Shown here piece by piece: positions 35,621 through 47,347 of a stretch of 64,000 bases of DNA. Source of the DNA: Viola odorata (taxonomy: Eukaryota; Streptophyta; Magnoliopsida; Malpighiales; Violaceae). Below the pieces are notes generated by a model. It did not search any database, was not told the origin of the DNA, and saw only the letters and a list, made by a program, of their open reading frames with translations. The translations under genes were made by a program, and so were the position numbers. The stretch is taken from NCBI GenBank assembly GCA_963691705.1, contig OY829538.1, positions 12,240,443 through 12,304,442 of the forward strand, in the 5' to 3' direction. Each line of letters begins with the position of its first letter. Within the stretch, counting starts at the first letter, position 1.

Positions 35621-36331
35621 ATGCTTCCAGCAACGAATCAAGGGCACCGAATTTCACTCTCACTCCCCATTTCTTGCACTACCTTCTTGGCTAAAAACTC
35701 TCCTGGAAACAAGTAAGCTTTCTCACTCTAACTTCTCTTTAATTTTCATTTTCATCCTTAAAGCATGAATAAATTGCTAAAACTTGCCTCACATGCTTAG
35801 TTTTGATGCCAATTTCATTTACCTTGCTTCAATTTAATTGTATGGTGTCATGAGTAATTAATAGCAATATATGCATATTAATTAGCTTATTATACCATGT
35901 TGAAAAATGCCACTGTTCTTGTCCATAAAACTTATTGTTTTCATGGGATTGGGTTACTGCCATGTTAAGAGATTTATTGGGTGTGTTTTCGGGTCATTTG
36001 ATCGAGTTTTAATCACCTTGGTCACCGGCCATGGCGCCGGCGACGTGATGAGGAAGTAGAAGGGTGTGTTGGCGGGAAAGAAAATGAAAGGTGATGGGCT
36101 TGGCAATTTGTTTTAATTAAAAGGTTTGGGCTTGGATTTGTTCCAAGGCCATTTTTTCATGTCCAAAAATCCCAAATGGGCCCAAGCCCGGCCCACTTAA
36201 TTTTCGTATAAATGTTTCGTATGCGTATAATTAATTTTTTCGTAAACTTTCGCATTAATTTCTAGTATGATCTTCGTATGCTTGAATTTTTTTTATTTGC
36301 GCCATATGTTAATTTTCGTATAAAATGCTCA

Positions 36332-36510
36332 CATGCTTCGTATGATGTTTTATTTATTTTATGCCATGTCAATTATCGGGAAATTAATTGCATGCTTCGT
36401 ATGATGTTTTATTTATTTTATGCCATGTCGATTATCGTGAAATTAATTGAATGCTTACATGATATTTTATTTGCTTTATGCCATGTTTTAATATGAAATA
36501 TTTGTATGTT
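36332..36510 (+). repeat. Three tandem copies of a 60-bp unit in the Ogre-like LTR
   Basis: ATGCTTCGTATGATGTTTTA recurs at 36332 and 36392, and in altered form at 36451, each followed by a TTTATGCCATGT block. The first two copies are nearly identical. Confidence 0.85.
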
Positions 36511-36887
36511 CATATGAAATAAATTGTTTATATGTTTATCATGTTTATTTAATTGCTTGCGTGCTAGAAGTTTGTTTGCATGCGCTTTTATTATTTATTG
36601 TTTTTTGAGTTATTACTAGCACTCTCGCTTTGTAGGTTAAACTTTTAATCTTCGCTCGAAAAGTACATTTTTCCTTTCTTTTACTTATCCGATGTTTTTT
36701 TAAATATTATTCCTATGCATGTCATCCCACAACTAGAAATCCAAATATGGGCCTAGCCCGACCCATAAAGAAAAATTGCATGCATGATCAAACCACCGCA
36801 TTATCTTCGTGAATTATTATCGTTCGTATGTGATGTTTAAATTAGTCGTTATTTTAAATTGCATGTATGTGATAATATTTAATTGCT

Positions 36888-36971
36888 CAACTTGTTGTAA
36901 TAATTAAGGAATTATCAACTTGTTGTAATAATTGAGGAATTATCGACTTGTTGTAATTAATTATTTATTTC
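36888..36971 (+). repeat. Three tandem copies of a 28-bp unit
   Basis: CAACTTGTTGTAATAATT starts at 36888 and 36916, with a variant at 36944. More decayed TTGTAATAATTA copies continue to about 37080. Confidence 0.8.
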
Positions 36972-37944
36972 ACTCGTTGTAATAATTAGTTAGATAGTTA
37001 TTCCGACCTCCAATTTGTAATAATCAGATAAGTAGTATTATTATCAACTGTTGGTTTGTAATAATTAATTAAGTAGTTAAAAATCGTGTATTTATACCTA
37101 TGTATTTATCACTTGTTGCTAACCACGGTTTTGAAGAGATGAATCGATCGGGGCTCATCGAAAAGGTACGTTTATCTTAAACGTTTCCTTGAATGATTAT
37201 TAAAAATGCTAAAACCCCGAATCGTATGCATAACCACTTAGAATACGCTAGAACCACCCACTCGTATGCATGACATATAGAATTGCTAAAAATTTAAATC
37301 AACTCACATGCATACCATGTTTATATCACTTGTCTTTCATACCATGAAATTAATTGTTTTCTTGTTAAATGCTATGCATGGTGGCTTCGATCCCACACGG
37401 AATATACATGCATTCATGAAAATGTACGATGTTAGTTTTGCCATGATAGAATCACATAGTAAATAACTAATCATGCATGGCTCAATGATAAGAGGGGAAC
37501 GTCCGCTCTAGCAAAGAGAAAAATGATAACCTCGTCCAGAAAACAGAAAAATGGTAACCCCGTTCATCGGTCCTGAACGGAAATAACAAAGTCCCGACGA
37601 AAAAATGCTAGATGTAACATCACCTTTGAGGGCCCCAAATTACTTGTTAAAAAAATATTTTCTCAAAGCACCTCGCATACCGGTAACCTTTTTAAGGATG
37701 TGACTTGGGTGCCTAACACCTACCCAAGTCCATAAATACGACCTTGAACCGTTGTTCTTTGGTTTAGACCATTTGTGCCTTAGTTTATTTATTTTTATGC
37801 CATGACGATTAGGTTCCCTAAACCTTAGAAAAATAGGGTGGCGACTTCATTTTGCATGATATTGAGACAAGTCCAACGTTTGTCTCGCATTTGCCCGTCC
37901 CAAACCTATGTTTCGTTTTCAACAAAAAAAAGGGTGCGACAGTT

Positions 37945-37962
37945 TGGCGATTTCACTGGGGA
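37945..37962 (+). other. Primer binding site of the Ogre-like element
   Basis: TGGCGATTTCACTGGGGA immediately follows the LTR end. Ogre elements are known to be primed by tRNA-Arg; I did not verify the match to a specific tRNA. Confidence 0.7.
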
Positions 37963-38491
37963 CGTTTAGGGTCGAAGCCGATTTTATGGTGTTTGCTTTT
38001 TTTATTATTATTTACTTGCTTTAAATAAATTATTTTCGTGATTGTTATATGTTATTGGCTTTAATAAATTATTCATATGCATCTCATGCATAATGCTTAT
38101 CGCCGACCATGATACCCAATAGAATTAGGAGGTTAGTAGTGGCGCCATGTAGGCCTAGGTCCCAGTATGTGTCCATGAATTCCAACTCGGATGTTGAACC
38201 CCTAGATGGATTGAGCGCCCAAAATCCTTGTGATGATTCAGTCAACGCTCTCATATCCATTTATGGGGGACCCCTTTTAGGGTTACATCTGGGAACTTTT
38301 CAGCCAGTTAGATAGAGTCGGAGTCACTCCAGCATATGCATCATGTTCGTGCATTTATTTTGTTGATGCCATGTTTATGTGTTACAACTTTACTTTATAC
38401 TTGTATTTTTCTCATGTGGTATTTTTTTTCCGCTAACGCAATAATTTTCTTTTCTTTTCGTAAAACACCCCCACCTTACTTTTTCACTCAA

Positions 38492-40223
38492 ATGGCAACA
38501 CCCACGATGCTTTCACTTAATACTTTCGGGATTTCAAGCTACAATGGGCAATTGGAACAAGGCGACATGTTGAAACCCGGTTTCGTGCCCGATATCGCGA
38601 CTAGGATTGGAGTGGAAGTGGTAGAATTTGATGTTTCGAAACTTAGGAAGCTAAGCAATGAATTAACCGAAGAAGAGGAAATGATATTTCGATGCAAGTA
38701 CGGGAAACTTGCGACATTAATAGATGTGGAGGCCGACTTAGGGTGCATCCGAGCGACCTTGAAATTTTAGGACCCCTACTATCATTGCTTCTCGTTTGAC
38801 CGAGGATTGGATTTAATCCCCACATTAGAGAAGTACGTCACAATACTTTGTTTCGCTTCCCCAATATCAAGCATTTATCAAAATGTACTTACTAAGTCTG
38901 CCCACGTCAAAAGAAGGTTAGACAAGCTAGTAGGGATTCCGACTCGTTGGAAAGACAATACGCATGTTTGGTTTTGGTCGGACATCGAGGAGCAATTTCG
39001 TGTGGCTCAAGGGCAGAAACGTCCGAGGATCCTAGCCTTCGCCCTAATCGGTTTGGTCTTACTTCCCCAACGGAAAATGTGAGTTGATTTCGAGGCAGCC
39101 AATGTATTTGTCGAGATGGAAAGGAGCGGAATTAACCCTACAATGGCCATCCTAGCCGAGACCTTCCGCACTTTGGATTTTTGTAGACGGACTGGAGGAG
39201 GGAAGCTCACTTCTTGTACTCAACTTTTGACCTTTTGGTTGATGAGCCATTTTAAGCAAAGACCCGATCAATCCCTATTTTCCCAAAGCTGTACGGGCCC
39301 GGACCTTATGGGAAAAGTCATCCGAGTGATGGGCCGAGAAGTAGCCAAAGACAAGTGGAAGATCGAAGACAAACACACTTGGGTTGATAGGTTTCTAGAC
39401 CTTTCCGAGGAAGATATTAATTGGCACGCCAAGTGGTTGCGAATCACCAACCCTATAGTAAGTTGTGGACAAATGTTATGGGTTCCTCTAATTGGAGCGT
39501 GAGGATGCGTGTCGTATTGTCCCGCTCGTCTTAGGGCAATTTTGCATCACATAAATCATTCCCGCAACCTTTAGCATGACGGAATCAAACCTCCCACACA
39601 TGGAGGAATCTCAGGATTTGAGCCGAGCGGCACTCGAATGGAAGAGGCCGTTTTGCCTCGAAGGACATGTAGTCCCTACCCAACCAGCCCAAGAATACCT
39701 ACATTGGCGGAGGAACCGGATCAATTGCAATGTCTTGCCCCATCCTGAAAATAGGAGACCCTTGGAAGAAGAAGATGAGCCTCACGTCGGGGGAGAATTC
39801 AGTTTTGTAGTGCACGCCCAATTGTTAGGGCAATTATAGACAGGGAGAGAAGAGCAAGATCAAATGGCACAAGAAAGAGAGAATTCGACAGCCAAACAAA
39901 TAGACCTAGGACTCAAGGTGTACGGGCTAGAAAGACGCAACCGAGATAACATCCGCATACATATGGCAAATCATAAGTTGGCTTTCGATGACTTCAAAGA
40001 GCGCTTGGGTAGCGAAATCCGCAAGAAGGAAGCATCAAACGCCATAATCAAAGACAAAGATTCGGTGATAAAGATCTTGACCACTCAGGCCAACGAGAAA
40101 GACAAGGAAAATCGAGCATTACGAACACGAGTGGTGGCTTTGGAAGCTGAAGTAATGATGCAAAAGGGAGAGCACGCATCGTGGAATTTTTTTTGTAATG
40201 AGCAAGCGGATCCCGACTTCTGA
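38492..40223 (+). pseudogene. Ogre ORF1 (protein upstream of gag, DUF7745-like), broken
   Basis: Reading frame 2 runs from ATG 38492 to 39502 with in-frame stops at 38768-38770 and 39080-39082. The sequence then continues in frame 3 from about 39576 to 40223 with a TAG at 39837-39839. The protein has blocks typical of plant DUF7745-like sequences: DLIPTLEKYVTIL, FALIGLVLLPQ, NPTMAILAETF and LLTFWLMSHF. It ends in a charged coiled-coil-like stretch (about 39864-40170). Ogre elements encode such an ORF1 of unknown function on the 5' side of gag. The Pfam label is from memory. Confidence 0.72.
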
Positions 40224-40563
40224 GGTTGACATCTTCAAAATAATTGTGCATCGGCTACTTAGATTTTCCTTTTCACCCCATGTAACAATGTTCCTAGACT
40301 TCAATCTAGTAGCCTTTTTGGGTGGATCTAGATAGGTAATCCGACTTATAATGGTTGTAATCCCTTTTGACGAAAAAAATCAATGACAAAGTTCGTAATT
40401 ATTCGGATAATTCTGAAACGTGTCCTTTCTTTCACACATCCAAAAGATATCAAACGACTATCCCCCTACGGCCAAAACAACCCTCCCAAAAAATAAATCG
40501 CCTATAGAGCCCAAAAAAAAAAGAGTTAACCCTTGAAATGAAAGAACAAAAAATATATATACC
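40224..40563 (+). other. Spacer between ORF1 and tandem array
   Basis: Non-coding. No feature beyond AT-rich sequence. Confidence 0.5.
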
Positions 40564-41590
40564 AAAATTCAGAAGACAAGGATAGCTGTTTCTTCTCGGT
40601 TTCAGCCGCACGTTCTTTTTTTTTGGCCAATATCGATGCGATTGACTCAGAGTTTCCACTTGGATAAAACATGAAAGATATTGATGACAGGTCGAAGTCT
40701 GTCCACACCAAATTTAAGATTTTTATGGGCAGTGAATCTCTCATAAAAAAATTCAGAAGACAAGGATAGCTATTTCGTCTCGGTTTTAGCCGCACGCTCT
40801 TTTGTTTTGGCCAATATCAATGGGGTTGACTCAGATTTTCCACTCGGTTAAAACACAGAAGACGTAGATAACAGGTTGAAGTCTCTCCACACCAAATTTC
40901 AGATTTTTCTGGGCAGCGAATCTCTCATAAAAAAAATTTAGAAGACAAGGATAGCTGTTTCGTCTCGGTTTCAGCCGCATGCTCTTTTATTTTAGCCAAT
41001 ATCAATGCGATTGACTCGGATTTTCCACTCGGTTAAAACACGAAAGATGTATATAACAGGTTGAAGACTGTCCACACCAAATTTCAGATTTTTCTGGGCA
41101 GTTCATCTCTCATAAAAAAAATTCAGAAGACAAGGATAACTGTGTCTTTTCGGTTCCAGTCGCGCACTCTTTTGTGTTGTCCAATATAAAAGTGATTTAT
41201 TCGGAGTTTCCACTCAGTTAAAACATGAAAGACGTTGATAACTGGCTGAGGTATGCCCACACCAAATTTCAGAATTTTCTGGGTGGCACGTCTCTCACGA
41301 AAAAATTCAGAATTCAAGTATAATTGTTCCTCCTCGGTCTCAGCCGCACACCCTTTTGTTGTGGCCAATATGGACACGATGGGCTCGGAATTCCTACTCG
41401 GCCAAAACATGAAAGACGTTGATGACCGGCCGAAGTTTACCCATACCAAATTTTAGATTATTCTGCGTGACACATCTCTTACAAAAATTTAGAAACACAA
41501 GGATAACTGTGCCTTTTCGGTTGCAATCGCGCACTCTTTTGTTTTGGCCGGTATAGATGTGTAAATGGCTAAAAGAGTGCCATAAATTCG
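40564..41590 (+). repeat. Tandem array of about 185-bp units inside the Ogre-like element
   Basis: The marker AAATTCAGAAGACAAGG or a variant starts at 40564, 40749, 40934, 41119, 41303 and 41485, giving spacings of 185, 185, 185, 184 and 182 bp. Each unit holds a TCGGTTTCAGCCGCA-like block, a TTTTGGCCAATAT block and a CCACACCAAATTT block. Divergence rises toward the right, and the last copy is partial. Such arrays in Ogre/Tat elements are a known source of satellite DNA. Confidence 0.92.
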
Positions 41591-42121
41591 ATTAAAATTC
41601 ATCCTCTAAGATTGAGTGTCGATATGCGAGAAAGAGCTACTATGAATGTTGCTCGAAGTACTTGCAAGCCGGGTTTTATCGTCTTTGCTCATCATAAACG
41701 TAACTCTCGTCGCTCAAATGATTGTCAACACCTCTTGGCACGATGTCCTAGTTCTTCAAGTCAAGAATATAGTCATAAAATTCATCACGAAGGAAGAGTT
41801 CCAAGCATGTTAAACACTAGCCACTCGCACGGGTTTGTCTCTCAAGGGTTTCGAATATAGCATCCAAGATCGCATTACATCATTGGAATGAATAAAAGCT
41901 TCCTTCATATCTTCACCAAAGTATCATCTTCTCATTCGTCCTAAAAGTATTAAGTGAAAGTGTGGCCGGAAGAGTGAATAAGCAGCGTGGAGGCCTCAGG
42001 ATTGCATCACCTGTACTAACCTTTTTATTCCTTTTTTTCACTTTTTTTAAGGTTAACAATAACTCCTCGAAGAAAAACTACTCCACCAAGGCTCCCCGTG
42101 ACTAGACTTCAAGCGCGAAAA
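41591..42121 (+). other. Leader before Ogre gag
   Basis: Open frames here are short and lack motifs. It probably belongs to the gag 5' region, possibly containing a degraded N-terminus. Confidence 0.45.
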
Positions 42122-43747
42122 ATGGCCGAACAAGCCAAGACAGAAGAGATGTTGGCTGCTAGAATAACAGAGTTGGAAGAGCAAGTCAGGGTTACTACAG
42201 AGAGGGCCACTCAGGCTGAAAAGAGCGAGATGAAGCAACTAGTGAGTTCCCACCCGGTTTTGATCCTAGTCAAATGATAGGACCCTCCCCATCCGCCATC
42301 GCTGGATCCTCGGGACCCCAATCATTTTCTGTTCCTGGGGGTCAATGGAAATGGATTGATCCTTTCACCACAAACCCTGTAGTTAACACAGGTGGAGAAA
42401 CTGCTGCAACTCTGCAGCATTCTTTAGTTAACCTTACTTTGGACCCTGTTCAAAGTCTGATTCATTAGGAATCCCAAGGCCTTCACCCTCCTCAGGGCCA
42501 CTCTACTCAACTTGTGATCCCCGATCCTACGGGAATTCGTCCTCCTTTCATCAATCCGACGCAACCACCGTTCACGCCAAAACCACTACTACCCCTTGGT
42601 CCTAACGCGGTCATCATAGAGGCTGAATATGGATAGATTAAGCCTACTAGAAGAAAGGCTCAGAGCCATTGAAGGAACGAATCCCTTTGACCCTACGGAC
42701 CCAACTGACTTGTGCATGGTCCCAGGTATCGTAATGCCTCCTAAGTACAAAGTTCTGGATTTCGAGAAGTACACTGGGGTCGAGTGCCCAAAGACTCATC
42801 TTAAGGCCTGTTGCAACAAAATGGCCGAAATGATACACAATGAGCCCCTGCTGATCCATTTGTTTAGAGAGAGTTTAACCAAGCATGCTTTGACTTGGTA
42901 CATGGGCTTAGACAGGGCCAAGATTAAGACTTGGAGAGATTTATCTAATGCTTTCTTCAAGCAATACAAGTTCAACATGGAGGTAGCACCCGACCGCTCC
43001 GACCTTCAGGATCTAGAAAAGAAAATCGGTGAATCAGTGAAGGCCTACGCTCAAAGATGGAGGGAGCTAGCAGCTAGGATTTCTCCTCCGCTAAGCGATA
43101 AAGATCTCATAGCCATCTTCGTAAATACCTTCAAGGCCCCTTACTACACTTACCTCATTTCTAATCCGTCCAACAGCTTTTCCGGCATGGTTTTAATAGC
43201 GGAAAGAGTCGAACAAGGGGTAAAAACGGGGAGAATCGTCGTTCCCACTCCCGAGGCAACGCTTAAGAAAACACCTCCCGTGAAGAAAGAGGTTGGCTTT
43301 GTGTCCCATCATACCAGTTATCGGCCACCTTTCGCACCATCACCATACCATGCACCCTCTCCATATCAATCGCCATTTTATCCTCCACCGATGCCCATTG
43401 CTAATATGGCTCCACAATATCCCGCACCATTCCCACCTTACCCATACCCTCCACCACAAATACCGCAACCTATGCAACCTAGACCATATAACCCACTAAA
43501 GAACCCTATCAACCAAGCCACCCAAGCTAACCGTTGGAATAGGGAACCACCACCGCCTCTTCCTCTTCCCGCGGGAGAAATTTACAAGCACTTCTTGGCA
43601 GTCGGGCAAATTGTACCAATTCCTCCCCAACCTATACTACCTCCTTACCCAAAATGGTACGACCCCAACGCGAAATACGAATATATTGCGGGGACTCTGG
43701 GTCACACAATGGAGAATTGCTTCGCCTTCAAAATGAAGGTAGAATAA
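42122..43747 (+). pseudogene. Ogre-like gag polyprotein
   Basis: A Lys/Glu-rich coiled-coil start (ATG 42122) is in frame 2. A P/G-rich part follows in frame 1 (about 42274-42468) with a stop. Frame 2 is then open from 42629 to a TAA at 43745-43747. The capsid-type domain (PF03732-like) shows CPKTHLKACC, LTWYMGLD, FKQYKFN and SVKAYAQRWRELAA. A long Pro/Tyr-rich stretch follows, then HTMENCFAFK where a zinc-knuckle-like site would stand. Two frame changes and the terminal stop make it non-functional; the capsid core itself is intact. Confidence 0.85.
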
Positions 43748-45650
43748 TTGGTCAAGAGCGGATGGGTCTCCTTTGAGGGAATGACCAAGGGACCCAACAC
43801 CACCACCAACCCTCTCCCAAATCACACTCAAGGAAGTGGATGGGCAAATGCCATCTCGACAAAAGAAATCAAAGATCCATTCCCTCTCGCATTAGTATTG
43901 CCAAGAGAAAGACTTTTTGCCGCATTAGTTGGAAGTGGCTACCTACCTCACTCGGGAATGGAATTGAGCACTTGCTTATTTTGCCAACGGGCAAGCGATC
44001 ATGGAATTCAAAATTGTGGATTTTTTGTGGAAAAAGTGAAACAACTTGTGGATTTTGGGGTGTTTCAAGTTGAAAAGAAAACCCACAGAGTAGAGGAAAT
44101 AGGCGCTATTGGAGATGGGCCTCCCGCCCCATACACGTTCAAATGTGTGGCCCAAACCGAGTCTCCCGTCACAATACCACTCAAGCTAGCCTTCAAGTTC
44201 GCTCAGAACACTCCTAGCCAAGACTTGGGCGTCATCCCATTCGACTACGGGTACACGGTCGTCACGACTCCTCCCTTCGCTGCACTAACAGTCGAGACCT
44301 TTAATGTTGGAGGCATGACTCGCACCGGGCGGTGTTACATTTCGGAGGAAGTTGAGAAACAAAGGCTAGCCAAGGGGAAGGGCCGATTGATTCTCGAAGA
44401 GGTAGTGAAGAAAACACAAGGGGTGAATGAACCCGTGACCGAAGGTGAGGCGGCCGAATTTCTGAAAATCATGAAGAGAAGCGAGTTCAATGTCATTGAA
44501 CAATTGAAGAAGACACCGACTCGCATCTCCATCATGGAATTAATCCTCACATCAGAACCTCATCGTCAATCCCTTTTTAAAGTCTTGAATGAGGCTTTCG
44601 TAACTAAGGACATCACCATTGAAGGGGTGGAAAACCTCGTCGAGAGGATCCAAGCCTTGAGCACCATCACCTTCTCTGAAGGAGAAATAGACCCCGCGGG
44701 GGTAAGTCATAACAAGGCCCTCTACATAACTGTAGAATGCAAGGGGCATGTCATAACGAAGGCCTTGATCGATAATGGGTCCACGTTGAATGTCATGCCC
44801 AAGCACGTCCTTGAGCAATTACCGATTGACATGGCTCTTTTGAAGTCAAGTGGGATGATGGCCCGAGCCTTCGACGGAACTGTTTGAGAGATCATCAGGA
44901 ACTTTGATTTGGACATGGTAATCAGACCCCACACATTCACCTTGACCTTCCAAATCATGGAAATTCAACCCACCTATAGCATGTTTTTTGGGCGACCTTG
45001 GATCCACGCAGCAGAGGCCGTGCCTTCTTCCTTACATCAATGCATCAAGTATGTAAAGGACGACATCCTCGTCACGATAAGAGAAGAGGAAGCATTGATT
45101 TTAGCAAAGTACTCATCCGTGCCTTACATTGAAGCTACCAAAACCTTGGAGAGCTCATTCCAAGCTTTTGAAATTGTGAACGCAAAATAGATAGAAGAAG
45201 GATCGGTCATCCCTAAAGAAAAGATTCCTGAGGAGACTGTGCTAGTCACCAACGTAATGTCAAAGAATGATTCTCAGCTAGGGAAAAGGCTAGGAGCCAT
45301 GCTATAGGGAGCAAAAAGCCTAGCATCTCCTAAGAGTTTCGGAGACCGTTTTGGGTTGGGGTATCAACCAAACAAAGCCGACTTCTTTAGGGTCTCCAAA
45401 GAAAAGAAAGAGCGGCAATTAGCCAAGTTATTTAGACGTCCAGCGCCTTATTATGGTTTGAGCATCCCTTACATCAGAACCACTTTTCCCTTCGCGGCCG
45501 AAATTGTCAACTCAGATTCGACCATGGTTGGTATAGCTCCGGATTCCTATATTTGCACTCTCAGGGAAGAAGAATTGTCTCAAGGCTTGGCCATTTTCAT
45601 AAAGAAGTCTGGGGGGCCTTGCACAATTGGACCGCCACCATGCTTCCTGA
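43748..45650 (+). pseudogene. Ogre-like protease and pol start
   Basis: This continues in the same frame as gag, directly after the TAA. The retropepsin active site is ALIDNGSTLNVMP (Asp codon 44771-44773), followed after a TGA at 44885-44887 by SMFFGRPWIHAA. Further stops are the TAG at 45188-45190 and the TAG at 45304-45306. The next part (GDRFGLGYQP, ELSQGLAIF) matches the connector before RT. Past about 45650 the sequence looks non-coding, where Ogre elements carry an intron between protease and RT. The element is then cut at 45837 by element B. The Asp-Asn-Gly-Ser form of the active site is common in this lineage. Confidence 0.82.
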
Positions 45651-45836
45651 TGTCTCTTCGTAATTTCTTTGTGCATGCTTTGTTTTTTACTTTCTCAAGT
45701 TTGACAAACTCTTTTGTAGGAACTCACGTTCCTTTTTATGATAATAAATATACACAAGCCTTTTTTCCAAACGTCTTTTACTGTTCGTATTTTTACTTTC
45801 AGGATATATGTTAATTCGGTTGGTCTTGATATACCC

Positions 45837-46102
45837 TGATAAGATTCGGACTTCTAGAGAAGGGTAGGTGATGAAAATGGCTGCTTGGGATCGTTGTTCT
45901 TGCCGTCCAGTGTACCTGCAATGCACCAGAGGGGGTCTCCGACGTAGACACTCCGATACTTAAGTCAGTATGGCTATTCAAGATGGCAGGGGTTCGACTG
46001 GCGATCGTAGGCTTACCTTTTTACCTTGAGTGGTGAGGTATTTATAGGCAAAATGTGAGTGTTATATCTAGGGGGTGGGCGTTATCTCGGGAAGATAACG
46101 CC
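45837..46102 (-). repeat. Left half of the 3' LTR of Tat element B
   Basis: Starts TGATAAGATTCGGACTTCTAG, the inverted end of the solo LTR at 9419, and shares its GTAGACACTCCGATACTTAAG block. It carries the minus-strand TATA box at about 46040-46050. It ends at GATAACGCC, where element A is inserted. The continuation is 61515-61740. The candidate target duplication of B is TACCC (45832-45836); its partner is outside the window. Confidence 0.85.
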
Positions 46103-46190
46103 TGATAAGATTTGGGTCCTTATGCGATTGTGGGGTCGAATTCCCTTAGACGGCGTTGCTGTGATCGCTGTCGAACTTCACCTGCAAGGC
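46103..46190 (-). repeat. Truncated 3' LTR of element A (88 bp)
   Basis: Matches 60921-61008 at 84 of 88 positions, then similarity to the 5' LTR stops abruptly. The expected other end (..TTATCA before a polypyrimidine tract) is missing. It looks like a deletion or replacement of the rest of the LTR after insertion. Confidence 0.75.
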
Positions 46191-46569
46191 ATGGCCTTCA
46201 TTTTTGTCTCATGCCCCGTCTTCTGGAGGCGTTAAGAGATCCACGGGAGACGCCGCTATCTCGTTCGTAATTATTAGGGCATTGCTTTCGCCTAGCGATA
46301 TTATTCGGCCTGGCCCCTTTGGCAGGACTTAGAAAGTCGCAACTTCACTCCTGTCGCAGGAGAGCTGCTGACGGGCCACTTGCGATGTCGCCAAGGACTG
46401 CGACCGAGTCATTCCGTAGGCTCGCCTATGTTTCGGTCCATCATCCTTTCGAGTGTACTGCAAACACATAGAGGAGATAGGTACTCATGGAGAAATTAGC
46501 AAACTTTGTACTTACAGGGATTTTGAGATCACACAGGCCCTGTCTTTCTTTTCCGCTTAAGGAAACAAC

Positions 46570-46742
46570 GATATTGACGCGGTTTTACACCATCAGCTGC
46601 CTTCGATTAACGTGGCTTTATACCACTAGATACCTGTGAGGTCGGCGAGGTTTTATGCATCTAGGGCTACCTGCGACATCAATGCGGCTTTACACTGTGG
46701 ATACCAGTAACCGTATGGATTTTACGTCATCACTACCCGTAA
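46570..46742. repeat. About five degenerate copies of a 35-bp tandem unit
   Basis: Units start at 46570, 46605, 46640, 46677 and 46712. Each has a GCGG(T/C)TTTA-C core and ends in a TACCTG/TACC-like block. Strongly diverged, so old. Confidence 0.7.
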
Positions 46743-46922
46743 TATCGTGCCTTTTGGCATTTTTCCATATTCTATCTCGTACCCCTTCGAGCATCTGTAT
46801 CGCGGATAGTTCACGAACACCGACCTTCGCTTCCGCTTCGGGTCCATCGGCCCTCGAGGGTAACGGGACGACTCGCCTTTTGAGGACCTCCTTTTTCTTT
46901 TCCAAGCCCCTTCTCTTAGAGC

Positions 46923-46930
46923 CTATAAAT
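46923..46930 (+). promoter_or_regulatory. TATA box of antisense ORF1 (A)
   Basis: CTATAAAT in the context AGAGCCTATAAATC. The B copy has AGGCCTATAAATT at 61879-61890 at a similar distance from its ATG. Confidence 0.55.
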
Positions 46931-46979
46931 CGGGGAGCTTTCTCCACCCACGTTCTCATCATCTTTGACAACTTGCATT

Positions 46980-47347
46980 ATGGATCATTTGACTAAACAA
47001 TTTCTCCTTTCCAAGGGCCACTCTCTCAAGATGGTGACGTTGGGTTCCTGGAGAACATACTGGTCAAGACTTCTGAGGACATCCTGGAGCTGCAGGGGAT
47101 GCTGACCCCACTCCATTCCAGGCTGGGAGCCACGTCTCTGGAGGATTTCAGTCCTTTGGAGAGCGTGTTGAGGTTGGCCACCTCCATCGCTCGGATTCAG
47201 GTGGTGATCGCCATGCTGCAGCAGCGCTAGGATATGCTGGGGTGCTGCTTGAAGGGGATGAGGGTCATCTCTACTGACCTTACTCTGGTCATGGACTCTC
47301 TGAGGGATATTCCCGAAGTACCTGATGACGCTGGCTCTGACGCCTGA
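46980..47347 (+). pseudogene. Antisense ORF1 of Tat element A, broken
   Basis: Homologous to the intact 127-aa ORF at 61950-62333. Shared blocks are MD-LTK-FL-SK-H, KTSEDILELQGM, EDFSPLE and IQVVI-MLQ. A small deletion after residue 20 shifts the frame, and a TAG interrupts the middle (about 47228). CTATAAAT stands upstream at 46923-46930. AATAAATAAA follows at 47421-47430, after a GGCCATTAGGCC palindrome also found behind the B copy. No known domain; probably an alpha-helical small protein. Confidence 0.65.

Larger units (their letters stand above)
34700..37941 (+). repeat. 5' LTR of the Ogre-like element (left end uncertain)
   Basis: The right end ...GGTGCGACA lies three bases before the PBS and is firm. 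The left end is not established because the 3' LTR is outside the window. A TATA box at 35611-35620 implies at least 2.3 kb of transcribed R-U5 leader. No coding sequence is convincing here. Confidence 0.6.
34700..45836 (+). mobile_element. Ogre-like Ty3/gypsy retrotransposon, interrupted at 45837
   Basis: In order: long 5' LTR with TATA box (35611), primer binding site (37945), an extra ORF before gag (38492-40223), an array of about 185-bp tandem repeats (40564-41590), gag (42122-43747), protease (43748-45650). An ORF ahead of gag, long LTRs and internal tandem repeats are the known signature of Ogre elements. RT, integrase and the 3' LTR are not visible because Tat element B is inserted at 45837; they should lie right of the window. 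Its left limit is uncertain: it directly follows the Athila solo LTR. Confidence 0.8.
46191..46979. other. Non-coding 3' region of element A before the first antisense ORF
   Basis: Contains the 35-bp tandem repeats (46570-46742) and, at the right end, a TATA box CTATAAAT (46923-46930) 50-57 bp before the antisense ORF1 start. No gene was seen. Confidence 0.55.

Noticed and set aside
35332..35716. Overlapping plus-strand ORFs near 35.3-35.7 kb
   Set aside because: They lie across the TATA box of the Ogre-like LTR, are low-complexity Ser/Pro/Leu sequence and occur in two frames at once.
36332..41590. CRISPR-like arrays from the regular repeats
   Set aside because: Whole units repeat without unique spacers, and this is a plant nuclear sequence. 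They are tandem repeats.
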